A DNA stretch of 64,000 nucleotides from the NCBI GenBank assembly GCA_023053575.1, contig JAKZAP010000003.1, forward strand, positions 5,308,561 through 5,372,560. Reading direction: 5' to 3'. Made by a program: the position numbers and the translations under genes. Positions 47,968-59,300 of the stretch are shown here, piece by piece. A model generated the notes under the pieces. It worked only from the letters and a program-made list of their open reading frames with translations. It ran no database searches and was not told the origin of the DNA. Every line of letters begins with the position of its first letter. Positions within the stretch are counted from its first letter, which is position 1. This stretch comes from Branchinecta lynchi (Eukaryota > Arthropoda > Branchiopoda > Anostraca > Branchinectidae).

Positions 47968-49390
47968 AAATCAAACTTTTCAAACTTGACTAATTTACAG
48001 GAAAGGGAAAAAAACTAAAAGGGGCTGCTCGCTTCTTTAGCACATCCAGTTAAAAACATCACTAATAAAATACTTTTCATAATCCTTTAAAAAAAAAAAA
48101 ACTTATCAGTAAAAATTTAGTTTTTGGTGTGATGATTAGCTGGGAAACTGTAATTGCGAGGTTTAATAACGAATTTTTCATTCACCGTCAATGATGACGT
48201 CATAGAGATTAGCGGAACGACCGCTCCGCGTCGATACGTTTCGCTTGGAACCAAAGGCAAGAACGGAGAAGCGGCGGGAAAAAATCTGCGATGCATCATT
48301 GTAGATTTGGCACTCATCGGAGAGATTATGTCAAGCCATTTGTAAAAGTCGGTATCCGAACGCGGGCGGGATCCAAAATTTATCTCTTGGAAAAAATGTT
48401 TCCGACACGCCTACCGGATTTCCACTTAAATTTATGACGCCAGCAAAAGAATGAAAAGCTAAGAGAAATTATTAGATGAGATTTAGAGAAATATTTTCAA
48501 ATTGGGTCACCTTTATGATGGTGCGACTTGAAGACCTGATGAGATAGCCGAAATATTATAAGTATTACTATTATTAATCTATTTCTCATCATAATGCACA
48601 ACTGCACAGAAAGACAGAGGAAATAAATAGAGAAAAAGAAAAAAAAATCAAGAATTTGTTTTTTGCTTAAAGGTACTCTCGCACTATTCATTCTTTAAGT
48701 TAACAGTTGATACCTTGAAAGTTACAGAGGGTTTTGGCTGTTGTAAGCGTTTTTCCAGGCCCGCTGATTTCTAGCAAAAACAGAGAAAAATTACATGGGC
48801 TAACCATTCTTTGTGATGGATAATCTTTTCGCAAACAACCATTGTCAGCAGGATGCGCAACGAAGGTAGCAAAACAAGGTAAGTGAGAGGTCTTGGAGAC
48901 TAATTTTATTGTGAAATGCTTCAGAAATGAATAATGAAAATTAAAGTAAATTTTTTTAGAAATTGTAGAAAATAAAATAAGTATGGTTTGGGGGCAGATT
49001 GGAAACTTTTATATTTTTTTTTTTTTTTTTTTTTTTTATTTAAACTAGGCTAAAGATTAAAGTAGATAGAGTGGTTTGAAATTATGGATTATGGAGTTGT
49101 TTGGTGGTTTTTTCTTCGTTTTTATTTTGTAGAAGTTTTTATGTGTAGAGGTGGTGATTTCGTAGAAAAAGGTTTATAATTGTATTGAAATAAGAATAAC
49201 TAAGTATTAAGATTGGTAAATTTAAATTTAAAAAAAAAAAAAATATACAGTTGAAATGCAGAAGTTAAAATTTATTAAAGTTTGAAGTGTGTATGTTTGT
49301 TTAGAAAGAGTAGGTGACGTTAAAGAGATTAAGGAAATATTAACGTCACCGAGTGGAGGAGGAGTCGTAGCCCAAAAAGTAAACAATCAA
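47968..49390. other. Intergenic, no supported gene
   Basis: T run at 49015-49037. The 63-codon frame at 48154-48345 has no recognisable family. A CTGATGAGATAGCCGAAA string at 48535-48552 looks like a hammerhead core but lacks a stem. Confidence 0.4.
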
Positions 49391-49441
49391 AATGTTTGGA
49401 AAGATGCTACGCGGGTCTAAAAAAGACAAAAAAAAACAAGG
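49391..49441 (+). CDS. Candidate first coding exon of an unidentified gene
   Basis: ATG in an AATCAAAATG context opens MFGKMLRGSKKDKKKQ and runs into a perfect donor, CAAG|GTAAGTGAG. A very similar donor, AAACAAG|GTAAGTGAG, follows an ATG at 48851-48877. A basic Lys-rich start like this suits a cytosolic protein. No downstream exon could be tied to it, so confidence is low. Confidence 0.25.
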
Positions 49442-50324
49442 TAAGTGAGAAAATCAGGAAGGTTTTGAGAATCGGTATGAGATTCGGGTCACCAGGTTTA
49501 AGAACGGATGGGGCGATAACGGACGTAGGTTGCATTGGTATTATAGCTAAGACAGGTTCCTAGTCCGTTAACTATCCAGTGGCCCTGGATCTCTATATCC
49601 AGGATGTATCTTGCGGCGGTACTTAACACAAGTTGCGTGAGGTAAGAACTTAATAACGCGTTTGTTTTCAGTGTACCATTCAAATATGCTATAATTTCCT
49701 TTAAATAGCACTTTTTTGTGAAAAAGCTAGGATGTGTCTAAAAAAGTAGCAGGAAAACGTAACTAAACTGTCAGAAATTTCAGAACAGAAAAAACGAGGA
49801 TGCGCGGTTTCAACGGATAATGCGTAATAGATAACACAAAATGGTATGCGTAATAAGCGCTACCATCAAGAAGAACTGAAAAACCGCCAAAAAGTATCTG
49901 CTGAGTTTTTCGACATCATGGTGATAAGGAATTAAGTCAATAGATGCTTTTTGGGCTCTTCCTAACAAAGCTTGCTATGCATAACATTTCATGCAGAACA
50001 CTTTCAAACACAACAGACAACATCCGAAGTGTTATATGTTATGCATTATCTGTTGAAACCGCGCATCATCGTGTTATCTCTTATGAAACTTCTGACAGTG
50101 TAGGATCTTGGAACTGTGGAAGCCTGGTGGAAGCTTTAAAATATCGTGAAAGCAACAGCATTAAAGGAACATAAAACTTGACTCAAACTTGACTCGGGGA
50201 GCTAGCTGACATATCAAGAATGTACCCTGAGTCGATATTGAGAGTAAGAAAAATTCTCGTTACGACCATTGCAGTTTCCGGGCAATTTCTGAGAATTCGA
50301 CTTTTGAGTTGGTAGAAAAAAAAG
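49442..50324. other. Intergenic, no feature seen
   Basis: Short frames only; no repeats I could match elsewhere in the window. Confidence 0.4.
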
Positions 50325-50400
50325 CAAAAGGTTTGTGTGCCGGTTGTAGGAATCGAACGGACGACCTCTTGACTACTACCCCGATACTATGGCTGAAATA
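50325..50400 (-). repeat. tRNA-like remnant, possibly the head of a SINE
   Basis: On the minus strand, GGTCGTCCGTTCGATTCC fits a pol III B box/T-arm, followed by TACAACCGG as a 3' acceptor. The anticodon side (GTAGTAGTCAAGAG) is plausible but no intact D-arm or acceptor partner is seen, so it is not a functional tRNA. Confidence 0.4.
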
Positions 50401-51079
50401 CGGCCAAAGGCGAACATTTACAGTGCATAAGTGTATAATTATACAGTGCAGAAGGGGCAAGGGCCTGCCAGCTAGCTCTGGGAACACTGAGGAGGGGGTT
50501 CGAGACAATAAGTCCCTGTATCTTTATCTAAGCCCCCCCCCCCGTCGGTTTGAGGGCCGAAAGTTGCGTAGTCAAGTTGTCTGTGCCTTTAATTCAGTGC
50601 CATCTGTGCCGTAAGAGTTCATGGCTGTTTGAGCTGCCCTTAGCCGGAACCTTGTCGAAGACAGGGGGCGGAGTCGCAACCCCCTTGTCTGACGGATTGC
50701 CCATTTCACCACAACGTTGTTTCTTCGTTAATGGTCACTCTACACCACATCCTGTGGTCATTATTACACAGACATATGCGGTCCAGTGCGGGCTAACAAG
50801 CCATTCTAGAATCGCGGGCAACCGTTTGTTTCAAATGAAGCGTTCAAGTTACGTCAATCTATATTGGGTGCACATGCCCCTTTGTGTGGGTTCTATTAGC
50901 AGTTTTACTATCCAGCACGTGGGGTTGGCGAGCTTCAATAATTGAATATATTGTTTCCGGAATTTTGGAATTTTTGATAATGGGTGGTATGTCGCGGCGT
51001 CCGAAGAACGGAAGGCCAAATTGTTTAGTGCAACTATTTCATTTCTTTCAGAATTAATGAGTAGTTTAAAACATAAGCG

Positions 51080-51480
51080 CATAGATAAGATAAGATAAGA
51101 AAAGATTTATTCCACTAAAATAAGCACAGAGGCCATGGGAAAAAAATAAACACAAACGAAAATCAAAAACACAAACCAAATAAATGATAACTATTTTACA
51201 TATTCCTTTACAGGAACCTTTCTCTGTGGTTCATCGAAACCGAAATGAATCTTCCCAACTTTTCGATATCACCAAATAATTTACTTCCCATTACTTTTAA
51301 CAACCAATCCTCCCCCCCCCCCCCCAATAACTAACACCAAACATTTCCCCACGAAGATCTGAAATCTCAGGGCATATGCACATTAAGTGAAAAATATTTT
51401 CATCCAATTGTCCGCACATTCGGCACAAGCAAGGACCAGACAACACTCTAACCTTACCCAAATATCTTCTAGGCTTCTAC
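51080..51480 (-). pseudogene. LINE 3' fragment with zinc-knuckle
   Basis: The minus strand at 51370-51440 reads CLCRMCGQLDENIFHLMCIC, a C-x2-CG-x7-H-x3-C knuckle. Its 3' end is marked by the GATAAGATAAGATAAG repeat at 51083-51100 and an AT-rich tail. Similar to the fragment at 5000-5330. Confidence 0.6.
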
Positions 51481-52740
51481 TATATAGTATATAGGCGTGC
51501 AAAAACTATACTTGTATAAATTTACTTAAAAAACGGTCTCAAAATACGTTAGTTTCCGCTTGAAAAACAACTTTAACCTCTACTTCCCCTCCACCAGAAA
51601 GCATCATAATATATAGTAAGAAAAAATCGCGATTACGTTCCTACATTCAGCTGCGCATTGGCTAACCACCTCACTCCTTACTTGTCACTCAATTCGAGCG
51701 ATTCGGTGATGCCGTTATTCCATCCATCAGTGGTAAAATTTATCTGTGAATAACAATAATATTTGTGGTGTCCAGATATGAACATGTAAACAATTAATGC
51801 TTTCCAAGGGAAGCATTAACTGCTTTAAAAATATGAACAATCTTTCGGCTGAAAATAATAAAGGTCATTTATTTGGTGGATTTCTTTTACCTCTATCTTC
51901 TCTTCTGAGTGTTTTTGCTTTACCATGTTGCTCTGTCAAGTGTATTGGAAGTGAATTGCATTAATTCATCCACTACGTTAGAAAGGGTATAATTTAGGTA
52001 GCATTTTGGTTCACAAGGGTTTCCTTTGATCTTGATCTCATTTTTTTCGTTATTTTTTTTGCTTCTCTTAACATCAACGCTCAGCTTTTATTTTACTCTG
52101 TCAAGTCTCGTGGGAATTAAATTGTGTCCGAAAAACATACGGGAATCAATTTTCCATCACACATTTAGGGGGCATTATGCGTGACAAGCTTTGCCAATTA
52201 ATAACAAACTTCATAAGTCGGAACTCTTTACGTTCCTTCTGTCAACAACCATTTTTTTGCTGACGAGTATCTCGAAGTCCGCTAAACAAGGGTCTAATGA
52301 GAAAAGCAGCGAGGCTGAATGTTAGAACGGAAAGAAAATGTTGTTAGAGCATGTTTGAAAACATGCCTCGCTTGATTAATGAATTCAACAGCGTGAAAGA
52401 GACAGTCAGTACCATGGCGAACGATTTCCGAGAGCGAGGTGGTGACGCCATGTTGTAATGTGGTTTTTGGACGACAGCGTGTTAGCCCGCTGAGAAGGGT
52501 TGTCGGTTCCGGTCATTTTGCGACGGACAATTTCGTGTGAAATAAATCTGTAAACTAAATAAACCTTGGAAAACCGAATTCCAGTGCTATTGAAATAAAG
52601 ATCTGAATAAGTCAAATCAAGAACAAATCAGCCAATAGTACCAAAGACCGATATGTCTTTGGTCCCTTGCATCAACTACAGATATTCCGACAAAATTGAG
52701 TATAGCTAGAGCTACTTGCTGAGCTTTGAGTTGATGCCCG
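51481..52740. other. Intergenic, no feature seen
   Basis: AT-rich; short frames without signatures. Confidence 0.4.
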
Positions 52741-52940
52741 CCAGGTTGGTCACCAAAACTTCGTACACCCTGGAAAGTAACCCAAAAGTATCTCCAAGTA
52801 ACCCAATGTAACCTTATGTCACCCAAAGTAACCAAATGCAATGTAACCCAGAGTAACCCAATGTAACCCAAAGTAACCCTGAGTAACCCAAAGTATCCTG
52901 AAGTAACTCGTACACCCTGGTTCTTGGTGACCAACCCTGG
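52741..52940. mobile_element. MITE family M with internal GTAACCCAA minisatellite
   Basis: CCAGGTTGGTCACCAA to TTGGTGACCAACCCTGG, flanked by GATGCCCG and GACGCCCG (8 bp, one mismatch), suggesting a hAT-type insertion. The interior is about a dozen copies of a 9-11-bp unit GTAACCCAA with variants, bordered on each side by CGTACACCCTGG. Confidence 0.75.
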
Positions 52941-53369
52941 GACGCCCGTCTACTTTCCTTTTATCCGTTGGGCAACTTGCGCATTCACAGGAATACACCG
53001 TAGCAGGCGTGTAAGACCCGCCACTGCAGAGCGGCATACGTAACATCACAGTTTTAAACAATCAATAGCCTGTTTACTCTCGACTTTCCTTCTCCGTGAA
53101 TGTACTGCGATGAGCTGTTTGTAGAGGTAACGAATTGGGATGTTCCGCGCAGCTCTTACCCTTTGCTCGTTTGCATTGGTCATCTTGAATCTATTCGATT
53201 CCGGATGGTCTTCGCATTACAGAGATCGGAAGAGGGAGGTTCAACTGCTTAATCGTTATTCGTCTCTCATTCCCCCCCCCCCCCCTTGCTCTCCGCATGC
53301 ACTTACAAATGAAGCCCTAACCTCTCGGACTAATAGCATTCCAGATCTCAATTAATAAACAAAATCCTA
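52941..53369. other. Intergenic, no supported gene
   Basis: C run at 53274-53285. The 71-codon frame at 53140-53355 starts with a hydrophobic stretch (MFRAALTLCSFALVILNLF) that could pass for a signal peptide, but it has no homology cue. Confidence 0.3.
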
Positions 53370-54420
53370 AGAAAAATTCCAGTTCTTCGAAAGAGCAGAC
53401 CCCTCAAATAGAACTTTGAGCTTCAACCTGCAATAATGAAATAATTCTTCTTTAGGTGCCCTCCCACCACTAACACTCCTTCACTAACGCACATAACGCT
53501 TGTTTGGGAGAAAGATCTTTTCTTGGAATTAAAAATCCTGGAAGGTTCGTCTGTAATGGAATGTCACACAGGGAACACTTTCTATAGTTTAGTACGGTTT
53601 CAGGTTTAGATTGTGTCTGTAACATATGTAAATTTTAACTACTGCCACTACATAAATACAACTGAGGCCCTGACCGGTCCTTCCGGAATAGTAGTTCACA
53701 CCACACTGAAAGGCATCCCCTCGAAAATATCCAATTAGAAAACAAAAATTCCAGGTTTAAAAATGGGCGGAGCCCATGAAACCTAAATCCATTACTGACG
53801 ATCATAAGCTCCTCGAGTGAGGACGCCTTACTTCCTCCCCTCTTCTCCACCAGCCCCCATCCATATTTATAGGAGTATTTGAAAATGAAAGACATTCTAA
53901 CATATGCAAAAAATCCAATTAGAAAACCTGAGATGGGATAATCAAACTTAAACCCACAAATAACGAAACAACGAATGAGTATCCCTACCCTCTATTCCAC
54001 CCCCACCGACATTTATTCGAGGCCCTAACAGAGCCTTTCAGAATAACAGCGCTCCAAAACGAACGGCATTTCTAGCACACAAAAAATCCAATTAGAACAC
54101 CGAAATCCTATGCAGATCTATAAAGCGGCGGAGTCTTGAGATGAATTCTTGAAACTTAAGCCACAAGTCACGAAACACTTCTTCTTGGAGTGAGGGTTCC
54201 TTATCTCCTCTCCTCTCCTCCACAACTCCCACTCACATTTTTACGAGGCTCGAGCCTCTTGGAATAATAGTATTTCAAATGAACGACATTTCTAACTTCT
54301 GCAAAAATCCAATTAGAAAACCGAAATTCCAGTTCCAGAAAGGGGCGGAGTCCTGAGATGAAATCATGAAACTTAAGCCTACTGGCGGCAAACCCCTTCT
54401 TCCTTCCAGGATGCGGCTCC
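53370..54420 (+). repeat. Diverged tandem repeat, about five units of 175-220 bp
   Basis: CCAATTAGAAAACCGAAATT recurs at 53731, 53914, 54088 and 54309, each followed by GGGCGGAG...CATGAAACTTAAG blocks and preceded by AACGACATTTCTAAC-like words. Confidence 0.7.
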
Positions 54421-55084
54421 CTTTAGACCGAATTTATAATTTGGTCTTAGACCGGCGGGGCACGTTCAGTTTGAGGGGTTTGGAAACAATTAAAAATTTT
54501 ATCGCTAGTTTAGATCCGTGATTAAGAAAATTGAGAAAGGTCTCCCAAGATCAGGCGAGGCAACCGAGCGTTTCCTGGATTTTAGTACGTTGGGAATTGT
54601 TGTTTTCTTCTTCGGTGGTCGGTGTTAAAACGGATGAGTGGTTTTGTTTGTGAGTGAGGTCTGCTTGGAGTTAGTCGGTTTTTAGGATCCCAAAACGTAA
54701 GTGGAGGGATACCTATGACATCGCAAAAGTTGCCCCTCTGTCCGTCTGTGCGTTCGTCTGTCTGTCCGTCTGTCAGCACGATAACTCTCGACAGGAATGA
54801 GGCATTTCGATGAAACTTGGTGTAAGGATTCTTTGAGTCAAGAGAAAGGTCGAGTTCGTAGATGGGATCTGTAGTCCTGCATTTAGGGGTGAGGGAGGGG
54901 GTTCAAATTGAGTGGCAAACAGAACATTTTTAAATAGCTAATGAGATAGACCATTGAGGGATAAGAAGACATGCTAGACACGATTATTGAATCATTTTCT
55001 CGCCGGACAAGTAGTTCGCCAGGAATCCGGCCGGAAAGTTTGTTAAAAGTATAAGTTTTATTTGAAGTTGATAAGATAAGATGA

Positions 55085-55180
55085 TATTTGATATTGCAAA
55101 ACGGATATGTCAGCTGAATTTTATTGGAGCTATATTTCGGCCCTTCTTGGCAAGGGTCCTCTTCAGGCTCAAAACCGCTA
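55085..55180 (-). repeat. Family A repeat at the end of a Penelope-like element
   Basis: The minus strand shows GAGC, CTGAAGA, a stem of GG-CCCTT paired with AAGGG-CC, GAAA, TATA, GCTC. It lies downstream of, and on the same strand as, the Penelope-like C-terminal frame. Confidence 0.6.
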
Positions 55181-55330
55181 TTTAAATCTATTTCAATCTT
55201 ATCCATTGAATAACAATTGTTTTTATTGCAGGCAAGTTGGAAAAACGAACTTGTGGGAAAAAAAACTAAAGATTCTATCTTAGCGTTAAATATTTAACTT
55301 TGTGGATTCCTTCGTGAGACGTGCTCTGAG

Positions 55331-55621
55331 TTAAAAAGGTTGCTGTGATTTCATTTTGGATAAGGCCTGCGCTTTTGCTTCTCGATTGGGGCGTTGATCG
55401 GGTAGAGATTTTTCTGCATTTGGGTTGACTTTCGTTTTGTTGTAAAGAAGAGCTTGGATTCTCAATTTCCTTTCACTGATGATGCCTTTCCATGGTTCTG
55501 GTAATGAGTATTCGCCTGTGTCTTTGTTGATCCCAGAACGGTTTTTAGTGGAGTGTTCCTTGGAACAATCCTCTATTGCGAGCGCTGTAGCAGCTTTCGG
55601 CTTTCGCTTTCCGATTTTCAC
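55331..55621 (-). pseudogene. Penelope-like element C-terminal fragment
   Basis: The 96-codon frame includes AIEDCSKEHSTKNRSG, then INKDTGEYSLPEPWKGII. The I-N-x-D-x-G-x3-L-x3-W ending matches the C-terminus of many GIY-YIG Penelope-like proteins. A basic tail and stop follow. It is separated from the upstream part (57540-58076) by a tandem array and a TIR element. Confidence 0.55.
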
Positions 55622-55689
55622 CGTATTTTGTGGAGCTCATAACTCGTGAAACAGTTTAAACATCGTACACGTGTGGGTATTGGGGTCTA

Positions 55690-57520
55690 GTTGTGTCTTT
55701 TATGGCCCCCCCCCCCTCCCCAACCCGGTTCAGGGGCAAATGGGCCCAGATTGCCCAGTGAATAAAGTTCATAACTTGACCAGAACTGGAACATCGGACG
55801 ATAAAATTCGTTGGACGTGTAGATCCTAGGGCTGGGAAATTACTTTTAAAGTTGCACTTCCCCCACCCACTCCGTTCATGGGCAACTGGGACCAGATTGC
55901 CCAGGAGTAAAGTTCGTTACCCTTCTAGGAATCAACAGGTATCAAGTTGAAACTTGGTAGGATTGTGAGCATTGGGGTCTCTTTTTACTTGTTGCGGGTC
56001 CCAAACCCCACCCCCACTTGGTTCAGTGGCAATTGAGCCCAGATTGTCCATTTTTCAATGTTTTTAATTTGATAATAACTGGAGATAATTCCTTTGTGCT
56101 TTTGGATCATAGGGAACGGGGAGAGTTGAACTACCCCCACCCTCCCCGTTCATGGGCAAGTGGGCCCAAAATTGTCCATTAAAAATGTGTTTGACCCGTA
56201 CTGTAATCAAACTGGGGAGCTCGGGGTTGACCCTGACACTAAATTTCTTGTTCTTGCTAGGCCGTCATTTCTTAGCGGATTGACATCGTTTTGGTTGTCA
56301 AACGTGTAGAATGTCTGGGAGAATATTCTTTTAGATTTTTTTCTACATCAGATTTTTAAGTAAACATTTTTTTCTGTTTTTTCAATCTGAACCAACCCCG
56401 TACCCATGGGGTTGATTCGGACAGTCCTCAGGTTGGTTCGGACATTATTTGTAATGTATTATTTTTTTAATCGACTTCATTCAAATATGTTAAAAAGTAA
56501 AAATGATAATATTGCAGCTCAAAGTAAGCACAGGTGAAAATCCTTCATTTGCCCTTTCAGTTAACCTAGAATTTCCAGAGGCTGCAGGTAACTTCAAACT
56601 TATATCAGCGAAGTTCAGTCCATCTTTAGTTGGACCGATTACTCGAACCCATTCCAGAGGAAGAGGATTTTAGGCCTCTTCTGTGCAGAAAGAATATCTT
56701 CGAGCCTCTCAACGAACTTTCATTCAACGAACCTCCTTTTCTTTCGACTTTCCGACATAAGAAACACATTTGGTTTCACCTGTTCTAAAATTTAACTTCA
56801 TAAGGACGAATTCGTGTTTCTTTTACCTTCTTTAAAATACCGCAAGCAAAGTTAATTATATTAAAAAAAAATCTATTTTTTTACTTTATTGTAGACAGTT
56901 CTACTAACTAGTTTTTCTTCGGTTCTGGCCATCTCTTTTTAGCGCATTCTTTTTTCAAACCGATTCTGTTAACAAATAATACGATAAGGATTCTGATAGC
57001 ATCTTTTTGTATTTTTCTAAGTCAGTTTCGGTTGTTTGTGGCATATCAGCAGGAAAAGACTGTCCGAACCAATCCCACCCTGACTGAAGGAACAAAATGG
57101 CGTACTACAAGAAAACTAACTGATCTAGCTTGAAAATACTAAGCAGGCTACACACCCCAATTACTAAGCTGTCTATTTTCATTTAATCGCCTTCCAATCA
57201 TCACTAACCTTCGGCATACAGCTTTTTAACCGACCATGAGCTAAAAATTTTTTCAACCTTTTGTCAAAACCAGAAAAGCAAATACCGTGAAACTTTGGTA
57301 CAAAGTTAGTTTACTAGAAGTCAGATGTTGAGTATTTTTTTTTCCGATTTTAGAGACAACTTTTAATATTTGTTTTGCGGGTGTCCAGATCAACCCCGTT
57401 TCCGATCCAACCCCGAGCTCCCCCTACTTGAGGAAAAAAAAAGTCTAAATACGCATTTTGATGGGTCCCGACCCCCCCCCCCCCCCCCGGTCGTGGGCAG
57501 CTGGGCTTAAATTTCCCATG
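55690..57520 (+). repeat. Tandem array of 130-145-bp units, split by a TIR element
   Basis: TTCATGGGCAAGTGGGCCCA and variants recur at 55731, 55876, 56020 and 56149, then at 57491 after the 1.2-kb element. Subtracting that element the fifth unit falls at 131 bp, in step with the array. Confidence 0.75.
56214..57424. mobile_element. 1.2-kb TIR element in the tandem array
   Basis: GGGGAGCTCGGGGTTG at the left and CAACCCCGAGCTCCCC at the right are exact inverted repeats. Subterminal repeats of GGTTGATTCGGAC / GTCCGAACCAATCCCACC type occur at 56410-56450 and 57060-57080. No transposase frame, so it is non-autonomous. Confidence 0.78.
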
Positions 57521-57539
57521 AGTTAAGTTCGTCTATGAC

Positions 57540-58076
57540 AGGTCTCAAGTCCAACTCTTGTATATTTGGGGAGATATATCTATGGATGAGGATTTGGCAT
57601 AACATTTTACTTTTACACTCCACGTCTGAGCGCTTGCGCTCTTGTTCAATAAACCAGTGCATGTTGCAAGAATCTGGGCTTTTTCAAAATGTACAACGTG
57701 GGATGGTCCGAAAACGTGCTCTGCCAGTGCTGATTTGAAAATGTAATTCGGACGGTGTCCATTGGAAAGGGTGTGGTCGATATCCTGTTCGTGTCCTGCG
57801 AGCCTCTTTTCGAAAGTCCGAAAGACGCAGTCGCAGGGTGTCGAATAAATACCTCGTTTTTTTCTGGTTTGGGACTTGATCTTTGCCGATGTTTAGGTAG
57901 GATAGTAGAGTGTTTCGAGTACAGTGAAATGTTCCGATGTTGTACTTTTTTAAGTTCCTGGACAGTTTTTCAGTGACTCCTTGAATATACACGAGGTAGA
58001 CACGGGCATTCCTTTCTTCAGGTTTGTCACTACTAGGAGTGCCGGTGTTGCTTTTGGGGGCCAGATGGACCTTCAA
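57540..58076 (-). pseudogene. Penelope-like element: linker and GIY-YIG endonuclease remnant
   Basis: The minus frame reads VYLVYIQGVTEKLSRNLKKY, NIGTFHC, LLSYLNIGKDQVPNQKK: the P-Y-x-(K/Q)GVSE-x-I-x-R ... KD segment between RT and endonuclease. After a frameshift another frame gives RGIYSTPCDC, FEKRLAGHEQDI, KSALAEHVF: the Y-x-(I/T)PC-x-C, R-L-x2-H and SA-x-AEH landmarks of the GIY-YIG domain, but the YIG tract itself is deleted. A second shift follows. Dead copy. Confidence 0.7.
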
Positions 58077-58457
58077 TTTTTTTTTAATGTTTTTTATTAC
58101 TAGTTGGATGGGGTACTTGTTGCCGTAAAGTACGTCTCGGATGTGGCTCAGTTCGGCGCCTAGGAGGCTTTCGTCGGAAATGATTACGTCTAAAGGAATA
58201 TTTATGTTGATAAGATGTTCAGTTTACGGGTAAGAAGACATGCTGAAGAATTCTGTGACCCGGACAAATAACTCACCCGGAATCCGGCTGAAAACGAAAA
58301 TTTTCTTATGAGTTAAAGTTTTACTTGAGTTTGATTAGATGTTCGATATAGGAGAAAGAAAATACGCTGAATTCATTTTGAGCTTTATTGCCGGACAAGC
58401 AGTTCGCCTGGAATTTGGCCGAAACCGGAAATTTGGCAGAAGTAAGGCAGAAAGTTG

Positions 58458-59300
58458 GGATCGACTAAAAGCAGGAAGGGAAAGGCAAGAGAAAAGCAGG
58501 AAAGAATACTAAAATCAGGAAGGGCAAACTAAAACCAGGTAAGAATTACCAGGAATCGAGGATTCGAAAAACTGGCAAGCCTTTCCTCTGTTTAGTATCC
58601 CGTGAGGGGTCGGAAACTTACATTTGTAATAGTTCCCCTTTTCCTCCTTTTAGTATTCGAAAAAACTGGCACGCTGTGCCGTGCTTTTTCTCAGTTTAGT
58701 TTCTCCTGAGGGGTCGGCAACTTACATTTGTAAAAGTTCACCTTTTCCTCCTTTTAGTACCTTGTCGGTAGGCGATCATAAGTCCAGTGAGGGGTTGGCA
58801 ACTAAGATATTTCAAGTCCACCATTTTTGTCCTGGTTTTAGTAGCTTGTCATGGAGAGTACCAACACGAGGAAAGAAATTAGGAATTCTAAAAACTGGCA
58901 AGCCTTTCCTCTGTTTAGTATTCCGCGAGGGGTCAGCAACTAACATTTGTAAAAGTTCGCCTTTTAGTATTAGAGAAAACTGGCAAGCTGTGCTGTTCTT
59001 TTCCTCTGTTTAGTATCTCGGGAGGCGTGGGCAACTTACGCTTGTAAAAGTTCACCTTTTCCTCCTTTTAGTCCCTCACGGGATACTAGGAAAGGCTTGC
59101 CAGTTTTTCGAATACTAAAAGGAGGAAAAGGTGAACTTTAACAAATGGAAGTTGCCGACCCCTCACGGGATACTAAACAGAGGAAAGGCTTGCCAGTTTT
59201 TCGAATCATCGATCACTGGTAATTCTTTCGTCGTTTTAGTTTGCCCTTCCTGGTTTTAGTGTTCGTTCCTGCTTTTCTCTTGCCTTTCCTTTCCTCTCCC
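58458..59300. mobile_element. Foldback element with 9-bp target duplication
   Basis: Flanked by CAGAAAGTT at 58449-58457 and 59301-59309. The arms of about 200 bp are inverted (AAAGGCAAGAGAAAAGCAGG / CTTTTCTCTTGCCTTTCC). Each arm and the centre carry tandem blocks with CTGGCAAGCCTTTCCTC, GTGAGGGGTCGG and TTTTCCTCCTTTTAGTA. A 9-bp duplication fits Mutator-like or foldback elements. Confidence 0.8.

Noticed and set aside
48525..48560. Hammerhead ribozyme at CTGATGAGATAGCCGAAA
   Set aside because: The seven bases between the two boxes cannot form helix II and no helix I partner is visible.
50325..50400. Functional tRNA gene
   Set aside because: The B box is good but the A box and acceptor stem do not pair; kept only as a tRNA-like remnant.
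50550..50945. 131-codon plus-strand ORF as a gene
   Set aside because: Unstructured composition, no motif and no flanking splice or promoter signals.
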